DNA of 32,829 bases. Source: Micromonospora rosaria (GTDB lineage: Bacteria > Actinomycetota > Actinomycetes > Mycobacteriales > Micromonosporaceae). Numbering within the stretch: the stretch's first letter is position 1; every line of letters begins with the position of its first letter. The stretch spans positions 1 to 32,829 of the forward strand of contig NZ_LRQV01000078.1 in NCBI RefSeq assembly GCF_001567585.1, written 5' to 3'. This document shows positions 24,963 through 31,953 of this stretch, one piece after another. A model generated the notes under the pieces. The model did no database searches, was not told where the DNA came from, and saw nothing but the letters and a program-made list of their open reading frames with translations. The position numbers were made by a program, and so were the translations under genes.

Positions 24963-25771
24963 GCGCGCGGACCGGGCGGGTGCGGATCCTGCGGGGCCGG
25001 GAGTGGGCCCGTCCGGTCCGGCCGGCCCGCCGGGAGCTGGTCAGCGCCCTGCCCGAGCTGGAGGAGGGCCGCCCGCCGCTGCTGTTCGTCCCCGGGTTCG
25101 GCCACGGCGCGTGGGCGTTCGCCGAGCACTGGCTGGGGCACACCGCCGGCCGGGGCTTCCCGGCGTACGCGGTCAGCCTGCGCGGGCACGGCGGCAGCGC
25201 CCCGGCGCCGGAGGCGACGCTGCGCGCGTACGTGCACGACGTGACCCAGGCGGCGGCGAGCCTGCCGCGCCAGGCGGTGCTGGTGGGGCACGGCGCGGGG
25301 GCGCTGGTGGTGGCGCACGCGCTGGCCCGCTACCCGGCCCGCGCCGCGGTGCTGGTGGCCCCGGTGCTCGGCGGCTGGGGCACCCTCGGCGCGGCGCTGC
25401 GGCACAACCCGGCCGGCACCGTCCCGGCCGTCTTCGGCGGCCCGCTGCGGCTGACCCGTCGGCAGTTGTTCAGCCCCGACCTGCCCGACCCGCAGGCCCG
25501 CCAGTACGTCGCCCGGCTGGGTCGGGCCGGGCGGCGGGCCCAGTGGCAGCTGCTGGCGCACCGCGCGCCGGAGCCGGCGGTGGGCGCCCCGCCGGTGCTG
25601 GTGCTCGGCAGCCCGGACGACCGGGTGGTGCCGCCCGCCGCGCTGACCCGGGCCGCCCGGCGGTACGGCTCCGCGCCGCTGCTCTTCCCCGGCATGGGGC
25701 ACGACCTGATGCTCGACGCGCGCTGGCCGGAGCCGATCGACGCGATCCTGGACTGGCTGGCCAAGGCGTGA
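24959..25771 (+). CDS. Alpha/beta-hydrolase-fold protein lacking the nucleophile serine
   Basis: A 270-residue protein. The core alpha/beta-hydrolase landmarks are present: LLFVPGFGHGAWAF (oxyanion region), YAVSLRGHGGSA, the acid loop LGSPDDRVVPP and the His loop PGMGHDLML. At the nucleophile elbow, where LVGHSxGG is expected, it reads LVGHGAGALV, with Gly in place of Ser. It is therefore probably not a standard esterase. It may be a cofactor-free oxygenase-like, binding or degenerate member. The GTG at 24959 overlaps the monooxygenase stop (GTGA), implying stoichiometric co-translation and a shared substrate. The frame remains open far upstream, but that part lies antisense or out of frame inside the monooxygenase gene. 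Confidence 0.87.
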   Translation: MSARTGRVRILRGREWARPVRPARRELVSALPELEEGRPPLLFVPGFGHGAWAFAEHWLGHTAGRGFPAYAVSLRGHGGSAPAPEATLRAYVHDVTQAAASLPRQAVLVGHGAGALVVAHALARYPARAAVLVAPVLGGWGTLGAALRHNPAGTVPAVFGGPLRLTRRQLFSPDLPDPQARQYVARLGRAGRRAQWQLLAHRAPEPAVGAPPVLVLGSPDDRVVPPAALTRAARRYGSAPLLFPGMGHDLMLDARWPEPIDAILDWLAKA

Positions 25772-25772
25772 G

Positions 25773-25813
25773 CGGGGTCGCCCGCCCCGGCTCGGCGGGC
25801 GCGGGCGACCCCG
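25773..25813. terminator. Strong bidirectional hairpin between convergent genes
   Basis: CGGGGTCGCCCGC (25773-25785) pairs perfectly with GCGGGCGACCCCG (25801-25813), a 13-bp stem with a 15-base loop. GTGAGC just before it and GCTCAC just after it extend the symmetry with a small bulge. It lies between the stops of the alpha/beta-fold gene (25771) and otsA (25841). Confidence 0.8.
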
Positions 25814-25840
25814 GGGCTCACCCCGTGGGCGACCCGTGGC

Positions 25841-27259
25841 TCAGGCGGGGCCGCCCAGGCGGTGCAGCAGCGAGCCGCTCTCGTCCAGCGCGCTGAGGTA
25901 GGAGCGGGCCCAGGCCCGGATGTCGTACCGGTGCAGGTGCGCGCGCATCGCCCGCATCCGGGTGGTGACGTCCGCCGGGTCGGCCTCCAGCGCGGAGAGC
26001 AGCCCCTGCTTCAACCCCTCCAGGTCGTGCGGGTTGACCAGGTACGCCTGGGACAGCTCGGTGGCGGAGCCGGCGAACTCGCTGAGCAGCAGCGCGCCGC
26101 TGTCGTCGACCCGGGCGGCCACGTACTCCTTGGCGACCAGGTTCATCCCGTCGCGCAGCGGGGTCACCGCCATCACGTCGGCGACCCGGTACAGGGCGGC
26201 CAGCTCCGCCCGGTCGAAGGGCTGGGTGAGGTAGTGGATGGCCGGCTCGCCGACCCGGCCGAACTCGCCGTTGATCCGCCCCACCTCGCGCTCGACCCGG
26301 TCCCGCAGGACCTGGTACTGCCCGACCCGTTCCCGGCTGGGCACCGCCACCTGGACCAGCACCGTGTCCCGGACCTTGACGTGCCCGCTGGCCAGCAGCT
26401 CGCTGTACGCGGTGAGCCGCTGCTCGATGCCCTTGGTGTAGTCCATCCGGTCGACGCTGAGGATGACGTGCGCGGGGTCGCCGAGGTCCCGGCGGAACCG
26501 CTGGGCCCGCTCGGCCACCTCGGGGCTGCCGGCCAGCGCGGACATCTCGGCGGTGTCGATGGAGACCGGGAAGGCGCCGATGCGGACCACCCGGTCGTCG
26601 ACGGCGATCCGCCGGTCGGTGGCGGAGACGCCGAGGACCTTGGTGGTGAGCTGGGCGAAGTTGTGCGCCGCCTGGGCGCGCTGGAACCCGACCAGGTCGG
26701 CGCCGAGCATCCCGCGCAGCAGCTCCGCCCGCCGGGGGAGCTGCATGAACAGCTCCGGGGGTGGGAACGGCACGTGCAGGAAGAAGCCGATCCGCAGGTC
26801 GGGCCGGAGCGCCCGGAGCAGGCCGGGCACCAGTTGCAGGTGGTAGTCCTGCACCCAGACGATCGCGCCGGGCTCGGCCACCGCCGCGGTCGCCTCGGCG
26901 TACCGCTGGTTGACCCGCTGGTACGCCTCCCACCAGCGACGGTGGTGTTCCGGCTGCTCGACGGCGTCGTGGTAGAGGGGCCACAGGGTCGCGTTGGCGA
27001 AGCCCTCGTAGTGGTCCCGGAGGTCGTCGAGGGTGAGGGGGACGGTGTGCATTCGCACGCCGTCCACGTCCGGCAGACTCGGCGCCGGGCCGCTCCCGCC
27101 GGCCCAGCCCACCCAGGTGGCGGGCGTCTGCCGGAGCAGGGGATGCAGGGCGCTCACGAGTCCACCCGGGCTGCGGCGCCACTCGCAGGCGCCGTCGGGC
27201 GCCACACTGTCATCGATGGGGAGGCGCATCGCCACCACTACGAGGGAACTCTGTCGCAT
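25841..27259 (-). CDS. otsA: Trehalose-6-phosphate synthase (GT20)
   Basis: A 472-residue GT-B enzyme. Motifs: RRSPGGLVSAL (glucose-6-phosphate/UDP loop), WVQDYHLQLVPGLLR, FFLHVPFPPPELF, SVDRMDYTKGIEQRL and the nucleotide-sugar site PLRDGMNLVAKEYVAAR with EFAGSA. It condenses NDP-glucose with glucose-6-phosphate to trehalose-6-phosphate in the cytoplasm. The N-terminal strand reads LVVVAMRLP, where the family usually has LVVVANRLP. ATG at 27259; the ribosome binding site is weak. No trehalose-6-phosphate phosphatase is next to it in this window. A 189-base gap separates it from the membrane-protein gene upstream on the same strand. Confidence 0.93.
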   Translation of the reverse strand: MRQSSLVVVAMRLPIDDSVAPDGACEWRRSPGGLVSALHPLLRQTPATWVGWAGGSGPAPSLPDVDGVRMHTVPLTLDDLRDHYEGFANATLWPLYHDAVEQPEHHRRWWEAYQRVNQRYAEATAAVAEPGAIVWVQDYHLQLVPGLLRALRPDLRIGFFLHVPFPPPELFMQLPRRAELLRGMLGADLVGFQRAQAAHNFAQLTTKVLGVSATDRRIAVDDRVVRIGAFPVSIDTAEMSALAGSPEVAERAQRFRRDLGDPAHVILSVDRMDYTKGIEQRLTAYSELLASGHVKVRDTVLVQVAVPSRERVGQYQVLRDRVEREVGRINGEFGRVGEPAIHYLTQPFDRAELAALYRVADVMAVTPLRDGMNLVAKEYVAARVDDSGALLLSEFAGSATELSQAYLVNPHDLEGLKQGLLSALEADPADVTTRMRAMRAHLHRYDIRAWARSYLSALDESGSLLHRLGGPA

Positions 27260-27347
27260 CTCGGGGCATTCCGATCAGCCGAGACCAACCGCCACGAGGG
27301 AGGGAAAACCAGGCAGCCGGTGGGGGAAGTGACGGACAGCGGTATTC

Positions 27348-27361
27348 CTACTGACGGTAAG
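27348..27361. promoter_or_regulatory. Operator-like imperfect inverted repeat upstream of otsA
   Basis: On the minus strand CTTAC-CGTCA-GTAGG is a near-dyad, with four of five positions symmetric, about 90 bases upstream of the otsA ATG. The pattern resembles TetR-type operators in actinobacteria, but the match is short and could be chance. Confidence 0.25.
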
Positions 27362-27448
27362 TTACACCACTGTTGCGCCGGTCCGTCAGGTGGACCGCGT
27401 CCCGACATCCGGTCACGGCGCGACGACGCGGCGTCATCCGCCGCGGGC

Positions 27449-28291
27449 TCAGACGACCGCGCCGTCGTCCGGGTCGTCATCGGCGTCACCGGGACGCAGC
27501 CGCATGATCAGCGTGACGAAACCGGCGAGGATGCCGGTGAACCCCAGCAGCGTGACCACCGACCGGTCCACCGGCAGCAGCGACGGGAAGAGGAAGAGCA
27601 CGAACCCCAGGACGATCCCCAGCACGCCCACCACGGCGTACTTCGACACCCTGGGCAGCGGGGGCGGGGGCGGCGGGACGTAGCGCTCGTCCGCGTCGTC
27701 GTCGGGCAGGTGCGCGCCGAAGGTGTCCAGCCCGTCCAGCAGCGACGGCTCGTCGACGCGGTCCCGGTCCCGGCCGACCGAGATGCCGGAGATGTCGGCC
27801 GCGTAGGGCAGCCGCCGGACGTCGGTGGCGGTCGAGGTGCTGCCGTCCTCCGTGCCGGTGCGGGTCGCCGTCGCGCCGGCCGGCCCGTCGTCCTCCACGT
27901 CCTCCGCCGCCGACCAGGGACGGCGGTCGGCCGGCGCGGTGGAGTCGTGGTACCCGGCGACGATGCGCGCCCACTCGGCGTCGATGTCGGGCTCGGCGTC
28001 GCGGGAGCGCTCCGGCGTCGCCTCGTCGGCGAGCTGGGTGAGGTAGTCCCGGGCGGTGGTCAGGTGGGAGCGGTCGACGTACAGCCGGTCGACCGGTCGG
28101 GCGGGCACCGTGGTGGTGCGGGTGACGGGGTTCAGGTCGGCGGAGGGCTGGAGATAGGCCGCGATCCCTCCGGCGGCGAGCACGTCGAGCAGGTGCTCGC
28201 CGACGCGCGGGTCCACGTCGCCGGCGACGGCGTACTCGCTCGCGTCGAGCCCGTTGTCCCGCCGACCCCGGCGGGCCCCACCCGATGACAC
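27449..28291 (-). CDS. Hypothetical membrane protein with N-terminal DUF2007-like segment
   Basis: A 280-residue protein. Residues 15-95 (EYAVAGDVDPRVGEHLLDVL, AGGIAAYLQPSA, VDRLYVDRSHLTTARDYL) resemble the small alpha/beta DUF2007-type domain. An acidic, disordered middle follows (about 95-210), then a Pro run. Two transmembrane helices (about 217-240 and 247-267) precede an Asp-rich C-terminus. It is probably a cytoplasmic domain anchored by a C-terminal helical hairpin. GTG start at 28291, with GAGGAGG seven bases upstream. The function is unknown; the DUF2007 resemblance is a weak visual judgement. Confidence 0.75.
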   Translation of the reverse strand: MSSGGARRGRRDNGLDASEYAVAGDVDPRVGEHLLDVLAAGGIAAYLQPSADLNPVTRTTTVPARPVDRLYVDRSHLTTARDYLTQLADEATPERSRDAEPDIDAEWARIVAGYHDSTAPADRRPWSAAEDVEDDGPAGATATRTGTEDGSTSTATDVRRLPYAADISGISVGRDRDRVDEPSLLDGLDTFGAHLPDDDADERYVPPPPPPLPRVSKYAVVGVLGIVLGFVLFLFPSLLPVDRSVVTLLGFTGILAGFVTLIMRLRPGDADDDPDDGAVV

Positions 28292-28483
28292 CGGACATCC
28301 TCCTCACCGCGCGCCGTGTCGCGCCCGCGTCCAGCCCCGCGCGCCGACCCACACGCCGTGCTCTGAATCGTGACACGACCGGGCGACTTCCGGGAGTGTC
28401 TTGTGTCGCGTCTGCCAAAGTACGCAAGCGCGGCGGCCCCGGACGCGCCCACGCCGGGCGGTCGATCGGAGCGGTTCGGCGCC

Positions 28484-28516
28484 CCCGTCGGCGGCGCGGA
28501 CCACCCCGCCGACGGG
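28484..28516 (-). terminator. Hairpin downstream of the Crp/Fnr regulator
   Basis: CCCGTCGGCGG (28484-28494) pairs perfectly with CCGCCGACGGG (28506-28516) around an 11-base loop. It lies about 60 bases past the stop of the minus-strand Crp/Fnr gene, in a 286-base gap (28292-28577) that otherwise holds only the presumed promoter of the membrane-protein gene. Confidence 0.7.
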
Positions 28517-28577
28517 CGGGGCTGGTGGGCTGTATGTCGGAATTGGCGTGGAGTGCCGAGCCGGCCGTCGGGCCAGG

Positions 28578-29270
28578 TCAGCGATCGCTCATGCCGGCGC
28601 GGCGGCGCAGCGCGGCCACGTCGGTGACCACGATCCGCCGGCCCTCGGTCCGCAGCCAACCCCGGCTGGCGAACGAGCCGATGGCCTGGTTGACGCTCTG
28701 CCGGGAGCCGCCGGCCATCTCGGCGAGCTGGCTCTGGTTCAGCTCGATGGTGATCATCGGGGCCTGGCTCTCGCCGGCCAGCCGGACCAGCGTCTTGGCC
28801 ACCCGGCCGGGCAGGTCGAGGAAGACGTGGTCGGCGTTCTGCTCGGTCAGCCGGCGGATCAGCCCGCCGAGCGAGCGCATCACCGCGTCGAGGATGCGCG
28901 GGTTGGAGTGGACCAGCTCCATGAAGGCGCCCCGGGACAGGGCGAGGGCGGTGCAGTCCTCGATCGCCTCGGCCGACGCCGACCGGGTGGAGGCGTCGAG
29001 CAGGGAGACCTCGCCCAGCACGTCCGGCGGGCGGACCACGGACAGCACGGCGCGCTCGCCGGTCGGCGCGGTCCGGAACACCGCCACGGCTCCCCGGCGC
29101 AGCACGATCAGCGACTCGCCCGGGTCGTTCTCCACGAAGAGCAACTGGCCCTTGCGGTAGGTGCGGGGCACGGCCGCCGCGATCACCCGCTGCCGGACCT
29201 CCGGCTCCAGGCCGGCGAACATGTCGACACCCGTGAGCGCGTCACCCGGCTCCGGCAGGCGCATCTCCAC
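28578..29270 (-). CDS. Crp/Fnr-family transcriptional regulator
   Basis: A 230-residue protein. The cyclic-nucleotide-binding beta-roll (about 17-130) contains YRKGQLLFVENDPGESLIVL, the phosphate-binding-cassette region PPDVLGEVSLLDASTRSASA (Glu in GEVSLL and Arg-Ser-Ala after it), then the C-helix. The winged HTH (about 165-225) is LNQSQLAEMAGGSRQSVNQA, followed by GWLRTEGRRIVV. The conserved GE(V/L)SLL...RSA pattern is consistent with cAMP binding, as in mycobacterial Crp. GTG at 29270 with GGGGAGGGG about seven bases upstream. It is monocistronic and divergent from the exoribonuclease gene. It could be the global cAMP regulator of the strain, which is inference. Confidence 0.92.
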   Translation of the reverse strand: MEMRLPEPGDALTGVDMFAGLEPEVRQRVIAAAVPRTYRKGQLLFVENDPGESLIVLRRGAVAVFRTAPTGERAVLSVVRPPDVLGEVSLLDASTRSASAEAIEDCTALALSRGAFMELVHSNPRILDAVMRSLGGLIRRLTEQNADHVFLDLPGRVAKTLVRLAGESQAPMITIELNQSQLAEMAGGSRQSVNQAIGSFASRGWLRTEGRRIVVTDVAALRRRAGMSDR

Positions 29271-29603
29271 GTCCTGACCCCTCCCCGGTTAAGGACCAAT
29301 TCGCAGCCTGGTGAACCTGACAGCCCCGGCTGCGAGGCGACTGGTGAACCGGTTCGGCGGCCGGTGACGGTACACATCAGATCATGACGTCCCGGTCGCT
29401 TGCTGTACACCCCTCAAATCACCTGCGTGACAGCCCCGACCTGCGCCGCGACCGGCGACGGTGGTCGGACGACCCGACCGTCGGTCGGGATCGGACCGAC
29501 CGGCCGAGGGGCCACCGGCCGACCGGCCGGTCGGCGGCGGAGCGCCGCCCGAGGCCGGGCCCCGGCGTCGGGGCGGCAGCCGAGGTGGGCGAGGATGGTG
29601 CGG
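29271..29603. other. Divergent regulatory region between the Crp/Fnr and exoribonuclease genes
   Basis: This 333-base stretch has no gene. It contains two TGGTGAACC direct copies (near 29310 and 29342), the second continuing into the palindrome GAACCGGTTC (about 29344-29353). A perfect palindrome CCCGACCG-T-CGGTCGGG lies at 29473-29489, and a small GGCGGCG/CGCCGCC hairpin at 29533-29549. The section 29460-29540 is saturated with GACCGG/CCGGTC steps. I see no confident promoter hexamers, but the repeats suggest regulator binding. Confidence 0.45.
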
Positions 29604-30101
29604 ATGGTCTACCGCTACTTCTACGACTGCGAGTTCATCGAGGACGGCCACCTCGTCGACCTGGTGTCGATCGGCGTCGTCGACGAGTACGGCCGCGAGT
29701 TCTACGCGGTCTCCACCGAGTTCGACGACTCCCGGGCGATCCCCTGGGTGCGCCGCAACGTGCTCGACAAACTGCCGTCCCCGGCCGACCGGGCGTGGCG
29801 GTCCCGGGAGCGGATCCGCGACGAGCTGTACGAGTTCCTCGTCGAGCCGGTCCGGGGTCGCCCCGGCGAGCAGGTGGAGCTGTGGGCCTGGTACGCCGCG
29901 TACGACCACGTGGCGCTGGCCCAGCTCTGGGGGGCGATGCCGGCGCTGCCCCGGGAGATCCCCCGGTTCACCAAGGAGCTGCGCCAGCTCTGGGACGACC
30001 GGGGTCGGCCGAGCCTGCCGGAGGCCGCGTCGGCCCGGCACGACGCCCTGGTCGACGCCCGGCACAACCTGGCCCGCTGGCGGGCGATGACCGGCGGCTG
30101 A
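29604..30101 (+). CDS. DEDDh-type 3'-5' exoribonuclease (Rv2179c-like)
   Basis: A 165-residue single-domain protein. It opens MVYRYFYDCEFIEDGHLVDL, giving Asp and Glu of motif I, followed by LVSIGVV. YAAYDHVALAQLWG supplies the motif II Asp, and ARHDALVDARHNLAR the His and Asp of motif III. The overall pattern matches M. tuberculosis Rv2179c (recalled), an RNase T-related enzyme that trims 3' overhangs of structured RNA. The ATG at 29604 was preferred because GAGG lies nine bases upstream and the domain starts immediately; the ATG at 29595 is an alternative. It is divergent from the Crp/Fnr gene. Confidence 0.9.
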   Translation: MVYRYFYDCEFIEDGHLVDLVSIGVVDEYGREFYAVSTEFDDSRAIPWVRRNVLDKLPSPADRAWRSRERIRDELYEFLVEPVRGRPGEQVELWAWYAAYDHVALAQLWGAMPALPREIPRFTKELRQLWDDRGRPSLPEAASARHDALVDARHNLARWRAMTGG

Positions 30102-30203
30102 CGGTCGGCGGGGGGTGATCCGTCGGGACGTGCGATCCGCAGGTTTGACCGGTTCTGTCCGGGGCACCGGTTCGACTGTCGCCGTCGATGCGAGGGGTGC
30201 GCC

Positions 30204-30752
30204 ATGAGCCGTGGACCGACCGCCGCCGCCGAGGCCCGTCGCCGGGTCACCGACCTGGTCCGGCAGTCCGGGGTCGGCATGCTCACCACGATCGACCTCG
30301 ACGGTCGCCTGGTCAGTCGGCCGATGGGGCTGCCCCAGGAGGAGTTCGACGGCGACCTGTGGTTCTTCGCGTACGCGGGCTCGGCCACGCTCCGCCACAT
30401 CCGGGTCAACCCCGAGGTCAACGTGGCCTTCGCGGACCGGCGGCACGCCTTCTGGGTGTCGTTGACCGGCATCGCCGGCGAGGGGTACGACCGGGAGCGG
30501 GCCGAGCGGCTGTGGCGGCCGGCGCTGGCGGCCTGGTTCCCCGCCGGGCCGGACACCCCCGGGCTGACCCTGATCAAGGTGCACGCGATCGCCGCCGACT
30601 GCTGGGACGCGGCGAGCGGCACCGTGACCACCCTGCTCGGCCGGGCCCGGTCCGGACGGCCGGGGGGAACGGGTCGGTCCGGTGCCGACCGGGCCCCCGG
30701 CACCCGGGGCGCGCGGTCGGCCGATGAGCACGCCGACTACAGTTCGCAGTGA
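30204..30752 (+). CDS. PPOX-fold (pyridoxamine 5'-phosphate oxidase-like, GSP26-type) flavin-binding protein
   Basis: A 182-residue protein of the split-barrel flavin-binding family: VGMLTTIDLDGRLVSRPMGL, then DLWFFAYAGSATLRHIRVNP, NVAFADRRHAFWVSLTGIAG and YDRERAERLWRPALAAWFP. This is the pattern of general stress protein 26-type proteins, which bind FMN or F420; the substrate is unknown. The last 30 residues are Arg/Gly/Pro-rich and outside the fold. GAGGGG lies six bases before the ATG. It precedes the phosphofructokinase gene by 101 bases, with a likely separate promoter between them. Confidence 0.87.
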   Translation: MSRGPTAAAEARRRVTDLVRQSGVGMLTTIDLDGRLVSRPMGLPQEEFDGDLWFFAYAGSATLRHIRVNPEVNVAFADRRHAFWVSLTGIAGEGYDRERAERLWRPALAAWFPAGPDTPGLTLIKVHAIAADCWDAASGTVTTLLGRARSGRPGGTGRSGADRAPGTRGARSADEHADYSSQ

Positions 30753-30787
30753 CGGCCCGCCCCGGGCCGGCAACGGTGCCGATCGGT

Positions 30788-30816
30788 CTGACCTGACCCA
30801 TATCCTGGGGCACAAT
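30788..30816 (+). promoter_or_regulatory. Putative promoter of the phosphofructokinase gene
   Basis: CTGACC (30788-30793), a 17-base spacer and CACAAT (30811-30816) give a reasonable -35/-10 pair 37 bases before the start codon. TATCCT at 30801-30806 is an alternative -10. Confidence 0.45.
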
Positions 30817-30853
30817 CCGGGCTTACCTGATGCTTCGGGAGGATGAGCAGATC

Positions 30854-31882
30854 ATGCGTATCGGCGTGCTCACCGGCGGCGGTGACTGCCCAGGTCTGAA
30901 CGCGGTCATCCGCGCGGTGGTCCGTAAGGGTGTCGGCACCTACGGTCACGAGTTCGTGGGCTTCCGGGACGGGTGGAAGGGCCCGCTGGAGGGCCTGTCC
31001 AAGCCTCTGGGTATCGCCGAGGTGCGGGGCATCCTGCCGCGGGGCGGCACCATCCTGGGCTCGTCCCGGACCAACCCGTTCAAGATCGAGAACGGCGTCG
31101 AGAAGATCAAGGAGAACCTCGCCGCGCAGGGCGTGGACGCCCTGATCGCGATCGGCGGGGAGGACACCCTCGGGGTCGCCACCAAGCTGCACGAGCTGGG
31201 GGTCAACGTCGTCGGGGTGCCGAAGACCATCGACAACGACCTCGGGGCCACCGACTACACCTTCGGCTTCGACACCGCGGTCAACATCGCGATGGAGGCC
31301 ATCGACCGGCTGCACACCACCGCCGAGAGCCACCACCGCACCCTGGTGGTCGAGGTGATGGGCCGGCACGCCGGCTGGATCGCCCTGCACGCCGGCCTGG
31401 CCGGTGGCGCGAACGTGATCCTGCTCCCCGAGCGGAAGTTCGACGTCGAGCAGGTCGCCGGGTACGTCAACAAGCGGTTCGACCACCAGTACGCCCCGAT
31501 CGTGGTGGTCGCCGAGGGCGCCCAGCCGATCGACGGCCAGATGGTCCTGCACAACCAGGAGCTGGACTCCTTCGGTCACGTCCGCCTCGGCGGCATCGGC
31601 CAGTGGCTCGCCGAGCAGCTCGAGGCCAAGACCGGCAAGGAGGCCCGGACCGTCGTCCTCGGCCACATCCAGCGCGGTGGCACCCCGACCGCCTTCGACC
31701 GGGTGCTCGCCACCCGGCTCGGGCTCCAGGCGATCGACGCCGCGCACGAGGCCGACTGGGGCAAGATGGTCGCCATGCAGAGCACCGACATCGTCCGGGT
31801 GCCGCTGGCCGACGCCACCCGCGAGCTGAAGACCGTGCCGCTGGAGCGGTACGCCGAGGCCGAGGTCTTCTTCGGTAGCTGA
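30854..31882 (+). CDS. pfkA: 6-phosphofructokinase, residues of the PPi-dependent type
   Basis: A 342-residue group III (actinobacterial) phosphofructokinase. The N-terminal loop is MRIGVLTGGGDCPGLNAVIR. The phosphoryl-donor loop is GGEDTLG (Glu103, Asp104), then PKTIDNDL (Lys124, catalytic Asp127) and MGRHAGWIA. In E. coli numbering, which coincides here, Gly104/Gly124 mark ATP enzymes and Asp104/Lys124 mark pyrophosphate enzymes such as the Amycolatopsis methanolica PPi-PFK. A reversible PPi-dependent reaction is therefore predicted. The ATG at 30854 has GGGAGG upstream, and an in-frame ATG at 30830 is less likely. A strong hairpin follows the gene. Confidence 0.9.
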   Translation: MRIGVLTGGGDCPGLNAVIRAVVRKGVGTYGHEFVGFRDGWKGPLEGLSKPLGIAEVRGILPRGGTILGSSRTNPFKIENGVEKIKENLAAQGVDALIAIGGEDTLGVATKLHELGVNVVGVPKTIDNDLGATDYTFGFDTAVNIAMEAIDRLHTTAESHHRTLVVEVMGRHAGWIALHAGLAGGANVILLPERKFDVEQVAGYVNKRFDHQYAPIVVVAEGAQPIDGQMVLHNQELDSFGHVRLGGIGQWLAEQLEAKTGKEARTVVLGHIQRGGTPTAFDRVLATRLGLQAIDAAHEADWGKMVAMQSTDIVRVPLADATRELKTVPLERYAEAEVFFGS

Positions 31883-31895
31883 TCGTCGCAACCGG

Positions 31896-31927
31896 CGACG
31901 CGGTGGGCCGCCGGGCCCGCCGCGTCG
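31896..31927 (+). terminator. Hairpin after the phosphofructokinase gene
   Basis: CGACGCGGTGGGCC (31896-31909) pairs with GGCCCGCCGCGTCG (31914-31927) over 14 positions, one of them a G-U wobble, with a GCCG loop. It starts 13 bases after the stop codon and ends before the proC ribosome binding site. There is no U-tract. Confidence 0.75.
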
Positions 31928-31953
31928 CCGCCGTCATGGAGGGGGTACGGCCG

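Noticed and set aside
24959..25771. Frameshift or truncation as the cause of the missing serine
   Set aside because: The frame is continuous, with the flanking motifs in the correct positions; only the single codon (GGC for Gly) differs from expectation.
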